Source: Photobacterium obscurum (GTDB taxonomy: Bacteria; Pseudomonadota; Gammaproteobacteria; Enterobacterales; Vibrionaceae). From it: 64,000 nucleotides of DNA. The stretch spans positions 62,001-126,000 of the forward strand of contig NZ_JAKRRW010000006.1 in assembly GCF_026191635.1 (NCBI RefSeq), read 5' to 3'. The notes beneath the pieces are model-generated. The model saw nothing but the letters and a program-made list of their open reading frames with translations, had not been told where the DNA came from and ran no database searches. Each line of letters opens with the position of its first letter. The first letter of the stretch is position 1. Positions 52,015 through 61,634 of this stretch are shown one piece after another. The position numbers and the translations under genes were made by a program.

Positions 52015-53652
52015 ATGCATAACAAAAAGGTTTTAGCTGCCTTAGTATGTGGCTTGATGTTCTCTGCGAATGGTGTGTCGGCTGAAGAGGTTAAGCAGGG
52101 GGGAACATTGACGGTGCCTATCATCGGTACTGGCTTTGTTGATAACTTCAATCCGTATACAACTAAAGATCTATTCCATGGTGTGATGTTTGAGCCTCTG
52201 CTGGTCTTTAACAACATGTCAGGTAAAACCGAGTATCGTCTTGCAGAGTCTGCTGAATATTCTGATGACCTGAAGATAATCACAGTGAAAATGCGTGAGG
52301 ATTTGAAGTGGTCTGATGGCTCGCCATTGACGGCTAAAGATGTGGCGTTCAGCTTTAATATGACCAAAGACGCACCGGCATTCGACCAGAAAGGAATTTG
52401 GAGTGGGGATAACCTGGTAAGTATCATTGCCAAAGATGCGACCACTGTTGTCTTCGAGTTAAAAGAAGCTGATTCGACATTTATTTGGTCGCTACCTGCC
52501 TATCATATTGTTCCTGAAAAAGTTTGGAGCAAGGTAAAAGATCTAACTACGTTTACTAACCCTAATCCTATTGGTAGCGGCCCAATGACGACGGTGAAAT
52601 ACGTCAAGTCGCAGCAAATGGAGCTTTGCCGCAATCCACACTACTACCTTGAAAACCGCCCATATCTCGATTGTCTAACTTACCGTTCATATAACGATAA
52701 TTCTCAAATTCAACCGGCATTGATGAAGGGTGAAATTGACTGGGGCTCAAACTTTATTGCCGATATCGATAATACCTTTGTGGCTGCCGATCCTGAGAAT
52801 AATCATTATTGGTATCCTGCCAACGATGCAATTCACCTTTATGTAAATACTAAAGAAAAACCGTTCGATGACCTCAAGGTACGTAAGGCACTATCAATGG
52901 CATTAGACCGTGAGGCTATTGTTGATATTGCTGCCTACGGTTATCCGACACCAAATTATAACGTTGGTGGTATTGGTGAACTTTATAGTCGTAACATCAG
53001 CAAAGAAGTTAACGATAAATATAAAGATATTACCCAATATAACCCTGAAAAAGCCAAACAGTTGCTTGATGCTGCCGGTTATAAAGATCTAAATGGTGAT
53101 GGTTTCAGAGACACTGCCGATGGCAAAACTATTGAGTTCGATATTGAAGTCGTTAATGGCTGGACTGACTGGATTCAAGTTGTTCAGATGGTAACTGAAT
53201 ACTATGAAGAAGTCGGTATTAAAGCGAACGTGAAAACTGTTGACTGGTCTGTCTATGACAAGTCTCTGAAAGAAAGCGGTTACAAAATGTCGATTAACTG
53301 GTCAATGGTTGCGACTAACCCTATCTTGGCTTACCAAGAGTACTTTTCAACATCGCGTATCGGTAAAACCTGGCATGCTGGACACGGTGTTCATTCAAAA
53401 GATATCGACAACTTGATCGATAGCTTCGGAAAGACGAAAGATCCGGTTGAGCAGAAAGCCATTATTGATGAACTGCAGGTATTTACGGCTGACAACCTAC
53501 CGTTTATTCCACTGTTCTCAAACCCAACGTGGTTCCAATATAACAGCTCAAAAATTACGGGTTGGCCAAATAAAGATAATCCGTATGTTCAACCAGTATG
53601 GTATGACGGCGGTAAGCGAGTGTTAATTCTCAATAATCTTCACCTTAAGTAA
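52015..53652 (+). CDS. Oligosaccharide/peptide ABC transporter binding protein (SBP_bac_5)
   Basis: A 545-residue periplasmic binding protein. Signal peptide NKKVLAALVCGLMFSANGV ending in SAEE. The lobe signatures TVKMREDLKWSDGSPLTAKD and LDREAIVDIAAYGYPTPNY are those of the DppA/OppA family, which in Vibrionaceae also imports beta-linked disaccharides such as chitobiose or cellobiose. ATG 52015 has gaagga upstream and gives the clean signal. Context with a glycoside phosphorylase and GH3 enzyme points to beta-glucosides. Confidence 0.9.
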   Translation: MHNKKVLAALVCGLMFSANGVSAEEVKQGGTLTVPIIGTGFVDNFNPYTTKDLFHGVMFEPLLVFNNMSGKTEYRLAESAEYSDDLKIITVKMREDLKWSDGSPLTAKDVAFSFNMTKDAPAFDQKGIWSGDNLVSIIAKDATTVVFELKEADSTFIWSLPAYHIVPEKVWSKVKDLTTFTNPNPIGSGPMTTVKYVKSQQMELCRNPHYYLENRPYLDCLTYRSYNDNSQIQPALMKGEIDWGSNFIADIDNTFVAADPENNHYWYPANDAIHLYVNTKEKPFDDLKVRKALSMALDREAIVDIAAYGYPTPNYNVGGIGELYSRNISKEVNDKYKDITQYNPEKAKQLLDAAGYKDLNGDGFRDTADGKTIEFDIEVVNGWTDWIQVVQMVTEYYEEVGIKANVKTVDWSVYDKSLKESGYKMSINWSMVATNPILAYQEYFSTSRIGKTWHAGHGVHSKDIDNLIDSFGKTKDPVEQKAIIDELQVFTADNLPFIPLFSNPTWFQYNSSKITGWPNKDNPYVQPVWYDGGKRVLILNNLHLK

Positions 53653-53666
53653 ATTGTAAATAATTT

Positions 53667-53690
53667 AAAGAGCCATATCTATGGCTCTTT
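53667..53690 (+). terminator. Hairpin between binding protein and permease genes
   Basis: Perfect 10-base stem aaagagccat/atggctcttt with atct loop. It is followed by aatta rather than a U-run, so it probably works as a partial terminator or 3' stabiliser, giving more binding protein than permease. Confidence 0.75.
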
Positions 53691-53707
53691 AATTACTGGA
53701 ATATTTT

Positions 53708-54682
53708 ATGAGCTTTTTAATACGCCGACTCAGTTTTTATTTTGTTGCTTTTATTATAGCAATATCCTTTAATTTTCTATTACCTAGATTAATGCCTGGT
53801 GATCCTGTCGAAGCTTTATTTGCTGCGGCCCAAGGGCGAATGGATCCTGCTCAAATGGATGCAGTAAGAGAAATGTATGGTTTTATGGATGGCTCGGTAT
53901 TTGAGCAATATATTGCATATATTAAAAGTGTTTTTACTCTCGATCTCGGACCATCAGTATTAATGTTTCCTGTGAATGTTACTGATGTTATTGGCCAAGC
54001 TCTGCCATGGACAATCTTTCTGGCTTTAGGCTCGCTCATTGTTGCTTTAATTATTGGTGTGACTATCGGGACGTATGCCTCATATCGTCGTGAAGGTCTG
54101 TTTGGACAGGTTGTGCCGCCAGTTTTAGCCTTTATTAGTAATTTCCCATACATCGTAACGGCGCTGCTCCTATTTTACTTCTTTGGTTTACAGCTTGAAG
54201 TTTTACCCCTTGCCTATACTTATGATCCGGCCCTAGAGCCTGGATTTACAAAGGAATTTATCGGAAGTGTAATAAAGCATGCTGTCTTACCCATGGGCTC
54301 CATGATTATTGTCGGTATTTCGACGTGGGTATTCAACATGCGTAACGCGATGATCAATGTGCTGGGTGAAGACTATGTCACCATGGCCGAAGCTAAAGGC
54401 CTCAGCAGCTATCGCGTTATGTCCCGTTATGCCGGAAGGAATGCGATTCTCCCTGTAGCAACGGCCATTGCGATGGCGATTGGTTTCTCTTTTGCAGGCT
54501 CAATCATGACCGAGGTTGTATTTAATTATCAGGGGTTAGGTAACATTCTTCTTAAAGGTATTGTTGCTCGAGACTATCCGCTCATTCAGGCAATTCTACT
54601 TATTCTTGTGTCTGCAGTGCTAACCGCGAACTTCATAGCAGATCTTCTTTATGTCTGGCTTGATCCTCGGATTTCTAAATAA
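53708..54682 (+). CDS. ABC transporter permease, DppB type
   Basis: A 324-residue inner-membrane permease with about six helices and the family N-terminus LIRRLSFYFVAFIIAISFNF. The cytoplasmic EAA-like loop reads DYVTMAEAKGLSSYRVMSRYAGRNA, which contacts the ATPase. First permease of the importer. Confidence 0.93.
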   Translation: MSFLIRRLSFYFVAFIIAISFNFLLPRLMPGDPVEALFAAAQGRMDPAQMDAVREMYGFMDGSVFEQYIAYIKSVFTLDLGPSVLMFPVNVTDVIGQALPWTIFLALGSLIVALIIGVTIGTYASYRREGLFGQVVPPVLAFISNFPYIVTALLLFYFFGLQLEVLPLAYTYDPALEPGFTKEFIGSVIKHAVLPMGSMIIVGISTWVFNMRNAMINVLGEDYVTMAEAKGLSSYRVMSRYAGRNAILPVATAIAMAIGFSFAGSIMTEVVFNYQGLGNILLKGIVARDYPLIQAILLILVSAVLTANFIADLLYVWLDPRISK

Positions 54683-54691
54683 GGTTTGAAT

Positions 54692-55675
54692 ATGAATAAG
54701 CTAATAGATTCAATCGACAGTAAAAATATGCCGGTTCAACAACCAAATAAGTTTTCGAATAAGTTTCGGGAGATATTATCAACACTACATGCTTTCTTTC
54801 ATGGTAATCCGCCAGCCATTATTGGTGGCTTGCTTATCTCGATGGTATTGATTGGCGCACTAATGGCTCCGGTGCTAGCCACCCATGAGCCAACTAAACG
54901 TGTTGCTAGACCGCATGTTGCACCGAATGCCGAGCATATACTGGGTACAACACGAAGTGGCCGTGATGTGTATAGCCAAGTGCTTTACGGTGCAAGGAAA
55001 TCACTGACCGTAGCCCTCTCTGCAGGCATTATAGCGATGACTTTGGCCGTAGCTATTGGTGTCACATCGGGTTATATGGGCGGCAAAGTGGATGAGTGGC
55101 TTAACTTCATTACCAATGTTTTTTTGGTGTTCCCTCAGCTCCCCTTGCTGATTGTACTGGCAGCATTTTTGGGGCAGGTAGGTTCGCTGGTTATCACAAT
55201 ATTACTCGGGGTAACATCCTGGCCTTGGGGAGCACGGGTAATACGTTCGCAAACTATGGCGATACGAAATAAGGAGTTTATTATTTCCGCGGAAGTTATG
55301 GGGGAGTCAAAGTTACGTATCATTCTTGTCGAAATTTTGCCGAATCTTATTTCAATTGTATTTGGTGGCTTTCTTGGTACCGTGATTTACGCAATGGGAT
55401 CGGAAGCTGGCTTGGGTATTCTCGGCTTGGGTGATGCTACTGAAGTCAGCTGGGGCTCAATGTTGTATTGGGCGCAAACATCATCGGCACTGTATACCGG
55501 CGCCTGGTGGGAGATGATTGTTCCTGCGGCTGCACTTGCTATTACAGGTGGTTCATTAGCCCTTATTAATATGTCGATTGATCAGGTAAGCAATCCGAAA
55601 CTTAAAACAGGTCCGCACATGAAGTTGTGGAAGAAACTTAAAAGAGAAGCAGATCAACGCCGAGGTTTATTATGA
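54692..55675 (+). CDS. ABC transporter permease, DppC type
   Basis: A 327-residue permease. N-terminal cytoplasmic segment, then GTTRSGRDVYSQVLYGARKS, typical of DppC/OppC. Coupling loop FIISAEVMGESKLRIILVEIL. ATG at 54692, ten bases past the first permease; ends in the ATGA overlap with the first ATPase. Confidence 0.93.
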   Translation: MNKLIDSIDSKNMPVQQPNKFSNKFREILSTLHAFFHGNPPAIIGGLLISMVLIGALMAPVLATHEPTKRVARPHVAPNAEHILGTTRSGRDVYSQVLYGARKSLTVALSAGIIAMTLAVAIGVTSGYMGGKVDEWLNFITNVFLVFPQLPLLIVLAAFLGQVGSLVITILLGVTSWPWGARVIRSQTMAIRNKEFIISAEVMGESKLRIILVEILPNLISIVFGGFLGTVIYAMGSEAGLGILGLGDATEVSWGSMLYWAQTSSALYTGAWWEMIVPAAALAITGGSLALINMSIDQVSNPKLKTGPHMKLWKKLKREADQRRGLL

Positions 55676-56628
55676 GAGACGCACTACTAGAGATTAATAA
55701 CCTTTGTGTCGACTATGTTTCTCCCAATGGAGTAGCACGTGCTGTCAACAACGTCAGCTTGACTATCGCCCCTGGTGAAACTCTGGGTATCGCCGGTGAA
55801 TCGGGCTGCGGTAAAAGTACCTTGGCTTTTGCCATATCACGTTTACATAAAGCTCCTGCGCTTATTTCGGAAGGCGAGATCCTATATAAAGGCCGTGACG
55901 TTTTAAAAATGTCGGACAAAGAGTTACGAGACTATCGCTGGAAAGATGTCTCTGTGGTGTTCCAGAGCGCAATGAACTCCCTCAACCCGGTGATCACCAT
56001 TGGTGAGCAGTTGGTTGATGTCATTATTGCGCATAAGAAAGTCCGTTATGACGAAGCCTACCAAAAGGCGGTCGAGCTATTGGCCATTGTCGGTATTCAC
56101 GGTGACCGAATGGCGAGTTTTCCCCATCAGTTGAGCGGTGGCATGAGGCAGCGCGTGGTTATTGCTGTAGCACTGGCACTTGAGCCTAAGCTGATCATCA
56201 TGGATGAGCCGACAACTGCACTCGATGTGGTCGTGGAACGGGAGATCCTGAATGAGCTATATGACTTAAAAACTAAGTTTGGTTTCTCAATACTCTTTAT
56301 CAGTCACGACCTGAGTTTAATGGGAGAGATTGCAGACCGAATTGGTGTGATGTATGCGGGTAACCTGATCGAGATTGGTGACGCTGAAACGGTATTTGGC
56401 AAGCCATCACATCCCTATACGCAAGGATTGATCGCCTCGTTTCCGACTATTCATGGGCCGAAAGAGCGCCTATATGGTATACCGGGTAACCCGGTTGATC
56501 TGCTTCGGATACCTCAAGGCTGTAATTTCCAAGAGCGTTGTAGCCAGTGTATGGCGGAATGTAAAAAGCGTGAACCTGAACTGATCAAACTCAATGATCG
56601 TCATCAAGCGGCCTGTCACCGACTATAA
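55672..56628 (+). CDS. ABC transporter ATPase, DppD type
   Basis: A 318-residue ATPase. Walker A GESGCGKST, signature LSGGMRQR, Walker B LIIMDEPTTALD, and the C-terminal oligopeptide-ABC extension with clustered cysteines (CNFQERCSQCMAEC) that in the family may hold a metal or Fe-S site. Overlaps the permease gene by four bases. Confidence 0.95.
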   Translation: MRDALLEINNLCVDYVSPNGVARAVNNVSLTIAPGETLGIAGESGCGKSTLAFAISRLHKAPALISEGEILYKGRDVLKMSDKELRDYRWKDVSVVFQSAMNSLNPVITIGEQLVDVIIAHKKVRYDEAYQKAVELLAIVGIHGDRMASFPHQLSGGMRQRVVIAVALALEPKLIIMDEPTTALDVVVEREILNELYDLKTKFGFSILFISHDLSLMGEIADRIGVMYAGNLIEIGDAETVFGKPSHPYTQGLIASFPTIHGPKERLYGIPGNPVDLLRIPQGCNFQERCSQCMAECKKREPELIKLNDRHQAACHRL

Positions 56629-56635
56629 GGAATAA

Positions 56636-57622
56636 ATGATGGATACTATAGAGAAGAAAGAGGTTGTACTCTCTGTACGAAATATGATCAAGGACTTTCC
56701 TATTGGTCAGTCAGGTGGAAAAAAACAGTACATGCGAGCCGTGAATGATGTCTCCTTCGATTTATGCAAAGGCGAAGCATTGGCGATTGTTGGCGAGTCT
56801 GGTTCGGGCAAAAGTACCGGTGCACGTATATTAACACGCATCTATGATCAGACTGACGGTTCTATCTATTTTAAGGGGCAGCCTCTACACGAATATACCG
56901 AAGAGCATGGTAGCCTTGAGTATGCACGCCAGGTTCAAATGATTTTCCAGGACCCATTTGGATCACTAAACCCGGTACACAACATTTATCATCACATTGC
57001 CAGGCCGTTACTTATTCATAAACGAGCCGGAAAAGAAGTGGTAACCAAGTTGGTTTATGAGTTACTGGAAATGGTAGGTCTAAACCCGGCGGTAGAAACA
57101 GCAGAGAAATACCCGCATCAGTTGAGTGGTGGACAAAGGCAGCGTGTTGCAATCGCACGTGCAATTGCAGTTTCTCCAGAAGTGATTCTGGCGGATGAGC
57201 CAATTTCGATGCTCGATGTGTCGGTAAGGCTTGGTATCTTGAATTTGATGTCAGATTTGAAAGACAAGCATGGTATCTCATTCATGTACATTACGCATGA
57301 TATTGCCACTGCCCGGTATTTTGCTGAGAAGACGGCTGTAATGTATGTCGGGCATATGGTCGAGTGGGGCAACAGCGATAAGGTTACTCAAACGCCACAG
57401 CATCCGTATACCCAGCTGTTACTTTCAGCAGTACCCGAGCCTGGAAAGGGGGGCAGGCGTGAGCTGAGTGCCAAGAAAGGTGAAATTCCGTTATGGAAGC
57501 CAGATAGCCATGGTTGTCCATTTGCGATGCGCTGCCCTAAGGCAACAGAACGATGCGCCAAGTCTCTGCCAGCAATTACGCAGATTGCAGACGATCACTT
57601 TATCCGATGTCATCACATTTAG
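56636..57622 (+). CDS. ABC transporter ATPase, DppF type
   Basis: A 328-residue ATPase. Walker A GESGSGKST, signature LSGGQRQR, Walker B VILADEPISMLD (the Ser-Met-Leu-Asp variant of this group), and C-terminal cysteine cluster (CPFAMRCPKATERC). Seven bases after the partner ATPase, with ataagga as ribosome site. Confidence 0.95.
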   Translation: MMDTIEKKEVVLSVRNMIKDFPIGQSGGKKQYMRAVNDVSFDLCKGEALAIVGESGSGKSTGARILTRIYDQTDGSIYFKGQPLHEYTEEHGSLEYARQVQMIFQDPFGSLNPVHNIYHHIARPLLIHKRAGKEVVTKLVYELLEMVGLNPAVETAEKYPHQLSGGQRQRVAIARAIAVSPEVILADEPISMLDVSVRLGILNLMSDLKDKHGISFMYITHDIATARYFAEKTAVMYVGHMVEWGNSDKVTQTPQHPYTQLLLSAVPEPGKGGRRELSAKKGEIPLWKPDSHGCPFAMRCPKATERCAKSLPAITQIADDHFIRCHHI

Positions 57623-57655
57623 TTTCATAACCGTTTTGGGTTTTATCGCGCTTTT

Positions 57656-57671
57656 AAGAAAGCGCTTTCAA
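57656..57671. promoter_or_regulatory. LacI-type operator 3
   Basis: AAGAAAGCGCTTTCAA, the same core as the sites at 51888 and 51966 with two outer mismatches. It lies 18 bases before the phosphorylase start, so the phosphorylase probably has its own regulated promoter. Confidence 0.8.
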
Positions 57672-57689
57672 TAGTTTTGGTTCAATATC

Positions 57690-60600
57690 ATGGCAAAAAA
57701 AATTAATAAACCATCGAGCGATATTACAGGTAAATTCGTCACATTGGATGGCGAGAAATACTATGTGATTGAAAATGTCGATCATATGGCTCCTTTTTTC
57801 ATTAGTGTTGTTTCGGCAAGTGATCACTGGCTCTTTATCTCATCGACAGGCAGTTTATCCGCTGGCCGGGTAAAGCCTGAAAATGCCTTATTTCCATATA
57901 AGTCGGTGGATTATATTCATGAGAGTGCTGAAAATACCGGCAGCAAGACCATTATCAGAGTGACTACTGATAATGAGGTGAAATTGTGGGAACCGTTTAA
58001 TGTTCATCATGATGGCCTTTATCAGATCCAGCGCAATCTCTACAAAAATGCCGCGGGTGATAAAATTATTTTTGAAGAAGTGAATAATGATTTGTCGCTG
58101 ACTTTCAAATATCAATGGTGCACCTGTGACCAATATGGCTTTGTCAGAACATCGACCTTGAAAAATAATTCATCACAGTCTGTTAATTTAGATCTCATTG
58201 ACGGTATGCAAAATATCTTACCTTCAGGTGCCCCTTTGTCTGCATTGCAGGATCGCAGTGCGCTGGTGGACGCTTACAAGTGGAATGAATTAGTACCGGA
58301 GACTGTACTGGCAACATACAGTATGTATGCAAAGCTCAGTGATCGCGCCGAACCGGCAGAATCATTACGTGCGACGACGGTGTTTAGTATTGCCGATGAG
58401 TGCGATGCAATTTTACTTTCGAGTGAGCAGCTGAATACTTTCCGTCATGGCGGAGATATTGAAAATGAAACGTTGCGACGTGGATTACGCGGGGCTTACT
58501 TGATTCACAAACAATGTGAGCTGGGTGCCGAAGAAGAGAGCACTTGGCAGATCATTGCTGATATCGATCAGACTCATTCGGATATCGTTGCTCTAAAACA
58601 AAGCCTAATGACGGTCAAAGCCGTTGAAAGTGATATCAACCGCTCTATCAAAGAGAACCATAAAGATCTCATGATGCTAATGGCGGGTAGCGATGCCTGG
58701 CAGAAAACCGCGGAAGAGGAGACAACGGTTCATCATTATGCCAACGTTCTATTTAATAATATGCGTGGCGGTGTGGTGGCTGATCAGTACTGGGTTGAGA
58801 AAAAAGACTTTGTACAGACACTGATAAATTCCAATAAGACCGTTGCATCACGAAATGCTGCTTTCCTTTCTGGTTTGCCCGACCGTATCGGTTATGAGGC
58901 ACTGATTGCTTTAGCTGTTGAGAAAGGTGACAAGCAGTTGCTGCGCCTTTGCTATGAGTACCTGCCATTAACGTTTGGTCGTCGTCATGGTGATCCGAGT
59001 CGACCTTGGAACCATTTCGAAATTAAAGTAAAAGATACCGATGGTGAACGATTACTGTCATACCAGGGAAACTGGCGTGATATTTTCCAGAACTGGGAAG
59101 CACTTGCTGTAAGTTATCCTAACTTTATCAAGTCGTTTATCGCTAAGTTTGTCAATGCTTCGACCGTTGATGGTTATAACCCATACCGAATTACCAAAGA
59201 CGGTGTTGACTGGGAAATTTTAGACCCGGAAGACGCATGGAGTAATATTGGTTATTGGGGCGACCACCAGATTATTTATTTGCTGAAGTTTTTAGAGCTG
59301 TCAACGAAATATCAGCCACAGGAGCTGAATACGTTACTGAACAGTGAAATTTTCAGCTATGCGAATGTGCCTTATGAAATTAAGGCTGTGGATAAGTTAT
59401 TTAATGATCCTAAAAACACGGTTGAATTTAACCAGAATAAACAAGATTTCATTGATGATATGGTTACAGCGTTAGGCAGTGATGGACGATTATTGCTGAA
59501 TGCTAATAACGATGTTTATTTGGTTAACTTGACTGAAAAGCTCATGGTGCCTTTGCTGGCAAAATTAGGCAACCTTGTTATTGATGGCGGTATTTGGCTC
59601 AATACTCAACGTCCAGAGTGGAACGATGCCAACAATGCGATTGTTGGTAATGGGTTGTCGATGGTTACGCTGTATTATATGCGTCGCTATGTTGCCTTCC
59701 TGCAAAACTTGTTGAAAGACAATACAGCGAGTATTGAGTTGTCATCGGAATTGGTTGACTGGATTGTTGCGACAACACAGAGCCTCAATGACGCCAAAAT
59801 CGAACTGAAACAGAAAAGTATTACCCGACAAACCCGAAAATCGTTATTGAGTAAATTGGCCAGTGCCGCGAGTGATTACCGTACGGCTATTTATGAAAAT
59901 GGCGGATTCTCTGGGAAAACAAATATTGATTGCGAGTTTATCAATAGCCTTCTTGAGGTCAGTTTGACGGTGATTGATGAAGGTATCGGTGCTAACCGAC
60001 GTAAAGATGGTTTGTATAATGCCTATAACATCATCAACTATTCATCTGAAACAGCAAGTGTAAATGAGTTATATCCGATGCTGGAAGGGCAGGTTGCGGT
60101 ATTGAGCTCGGGGATCTTAACGCCAGAGCAAGCGGTGGATTTACTCGATAAACTTTATGACAGCGAAATGTTCCGGGCTGACCAACAAAGCTTTATGCTC
60201 TACCCCGATCGAGAACTAACGAGCTTCAGCGATAAAAACAAGCTTGATGCTTCACGCATATATGGTAATGCGCTGCTTAGACAAATGGCACACAATGGTG
60301 ATCACCGTTTGATTGAGCCTGATGCTGATGGTTTTTACCATTTCAATGCAAGCTTTGAGAATGCGGTTTTCTTGTCAGCAGCACTCAGTGATGTTGTGAA
60401 GAATTACAAGGGTGTTGATCACGAGACGATTTCGGATGTGTTGAACTGCTACGAAGAAGTTTTTAATCATCAGGCGTTCACTGGGCGTTCTGGAACGATG
60501 TTTGGTTATGAAGGACTGGGTTGTATCTACTGGCACATGGTATCCAAGCTATTACTTGCTGTTCAAGAAAATTATTTGGCGGCATGGGAAAAAGCCCCGA

Positions 60601-61139
60601 ACTCTGCAGCAACGAAAAAACTGGCTGAATACTATTACAAAGTGCGAGCAGGGATTGGCTTTAACAAGACGCCGGAGAATTATGGCGCATTCCCGACGGA
60701 CCCTTATTCGCATACACCGAAACATGCCGGTGCTCAGCAACCGGGCATGACAGGGCAGGTAAAAGAAGAGATCTTAACTCGCTTTGGTGAACTAGGGCTG
60801 AATATTGAAGATGGTGTTATATATTTTAAACCATCATTATTAAGAAAATCAGAGTTTTTGTCAGCGACTGCTCGCTTTGATTTCATAAATATTGGAAATG
60901 AAAATCAGACAATTATCCTGCCTGAAAAGACACTGGCGTTCACTTACTGTCAGGTACCGATCGTTTATCGAGTTTTGCAAGAGGGTGAAGGTCAGGTTGA
61001 AGTAACACTCAGTAATAATGAGGCTGTTCATTTTCCGACGATGGCACTTGATCGTGAATTAACCCGTCATTTGTTTGATAGAACAGGTGTAGTTAAGGAA
61101 ATTACCGTGTCAATTCCATCAGCTTTGTTAATGGCTTAA
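57690..61139 (+). CDS. Large glycoside phosphorylase (clan GH-Q, GH94-like)
   Basis: A 1149-residue cytosolic protein without signal peptide, much longer than cellobiose or chitobiose phosphorylases (about 800). The catalytic region is recognisable: RPEWNDANNAIVGNGLSMV has the Trp-Asn-Asp of GH94-type inverting phosphorylases, with Asp646 as probable general acid. Upstream beta-rich domain and LTFKYQWCTCDQYGFVRTST; downstream GYEGLGCIYWHMVSKLL. Known long relatives are the GH149/GH161 beta-1,3-oligoglucan phosphorylases and 1,2-beta-oligoglucan phosphorylases; I cannot decide between these. Expected reaction: phosphorolysis of imported beta-glucan oligosaccharides to glucose 1-phosphate. Preceded by its own operator and the Dpp-type importer. 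Confidence 0.75.
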   Translation: MAKKINKPSSDITGKFVTLDGEKYYVIENVDHMAPFFISVVSASDHWLFISSTGSLSAGRVKPENALFPYKSVDYIHESAENTGSKTIIRVTTDNEVKLWEPFNVHHDGLYQIQRNLYKNAAGDKIIFEEVNNDLSLTFKYQWCTCDQYGFVRTSTLKNNSSQSVNLDLIDGMQNILPSGAPLSALQDRSALVDAYKWNELVPETVLATYSMYAKLSDRAEPAESLRATTVFSIADECDAILLSSEQLNTFRHGGDIENETLRRGLRGAYLIHKQCELGAEEESTWQIIADIDQTHSDIVALKQSLMTVKAVESDINRSIKENHKDLMMLMAGSDAWQKTAEEETTVHHYANVLFNNMRGGVVADQYWVEKKDFVQTLINSNKTVASRNAAFLSGLPDRIGYEALIALAVEKGDKQLLRLCYEYLPLTFGRRHGDPSRPWNHFEIKVKDTDGERLLSYQGNWRDIFQNWEALAVSYPNFIKSFIAKFVNASTVDGYNPYRITKDGVDWEILDPEDAWSNIGYWGDHQIIYLLKFLELSTKYQPQELNTLLNSEIFSYANVPYEIKAVDKLFNDPKNTVEFNQNKQDFIDDMVTALGSDGRLLLNANNDVYLVNLTEKLMVPLLAKLGNLVIDGGIWLNTQRPEWNDANNAIVGNGLSMVTLYYMRRYVAFLQNLLKDNTASIELSSELVDWIVATTQSLNDAKIELKQKSITRQTRKSLLSKLASAASDYRTAIYENGGFSGKTNIDCEFINSLLEVSLTVIDEGIGANRRKDGLYNAYNIINYSSETASVNELYPMLEGQVAVLSSGILTPEQAVDLLDKLYDSEMFRADQQSFMLYPDRELTSFSDKNKLDASRIYGNALLRQMAHNGDHRLIEPDADGFYHFNASFENAVFLSAALSDVVKNYKGVDHETISDVLNCYEEVFNHQAFTGRSGTMFGYEGLGCIYWHMVSKLLLAVQENYLAAWEKAPNSAATKKLAEYYYKVRAGIGFNKTPENYGAFPTDPYSHTPKHAGAQQPGMTGQVKEEILTRFGELGLNIEDGVIYFKPSLLRKSEFLSATARFDFINIGNENQTIILPEKTLAFTYCQVPIVYRVLQEGEGQVEVTLSNNEAVHFPTMALDRELTRHLFDRTGVVKEITVSIPSALLMA

Positions 61140-61156
61140 TTGCTACAGGAGTGAAT

Positions 61157-61582
61157 GTGAATACTCATCTATTAGAGATGTCTGAATATGATGAGGTGGG
61201 TTACTCTCCGTTGATTGATTTTCAATCATGGAGAGTAGCGATACTGAATTATATTGATGAGTTAGAAGCTGACAGAATTGATAATTTCCAGTGTCATAAC
61301 GAAACTGATGAGGTCTTTGTATTATTGTCTGGAAAGTGCATTTTGTTTTGTGCAGAAGTTGATGATAACAACAATATTATTAATATTGCCACTTGGGATA
61401 TGGAGCCAAACAAAGCCTACAATATTAAGCGTGGTGTCTATCATACACATACACTTAGTGAAGAAGGCAAAGTGCTGATTGTAGAAAACAGTGATACCAG
61501 TGATTGTAATTCCCCCAAGATAATTATCGATGACACTATTCGAGATAGGTTAGTGAAATTAACCGCAGGGCTGTGGGTGTAA
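61157..61582 (+). CDS. Cupin-fold protein of unknown role
   Basis: A 141-residue protein with a single cupin domain (NETDEVFVLLSGKCILFCAE; KRGVYHTHTLSEEGKVLIVEN), which resembles small sugar-acting or sugar-sensing cupins. GTG 61157 fits the agga ribosome site; GTG 61151 would be too close. It lies between the phosphorylase and GH3 genes, so it may be an epimerase, mutarotase-like or sensing protein for the same sugar; not proven. Confidence 0.7.
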   Translation: MNTHLLEMSEYDEVGYSPLIDFQSWRVAILNYIDELEADRIDNFQCHNETDEVFVLLSGKCILFCAEVDDNNNIINIATWDMEPNKAYNIKRGVYHTHTLSEEGKVLIVENSDTSDCNSPKIIIDDTIRDRLVKLTAGLWV

Positions 61583-61599
61583 TTTCTTCATTATTAAGT

Positions 61600-61624
61600 A
61601 AAGGCAGTTCAGCTGCCTTTTTTT
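61600..61624 (+). terminator. Terminator after the cupin gene
   Basis: Stem aaaggcag/ctgccttt with ttcag loop, followed directly by a T-run. It ends only about ten bases before the GH3 start, so GH3 is either read through at lower level or the hairpin acts as an attenuator. Confidence 0.85.
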
Positions 61625-61634
61625 GGATTTATCT

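Noticed and set aside
57690..61139. Assignment as 1,2-beta-oligoglucan phosphorylase by analogy with a Listeria GH94-GH3 pair
   Set aside because: Length and GH3 neighbour fit, but the active-site stretch differs from the GDWDD-type sequence I recall for that enzyme; substrate left open.
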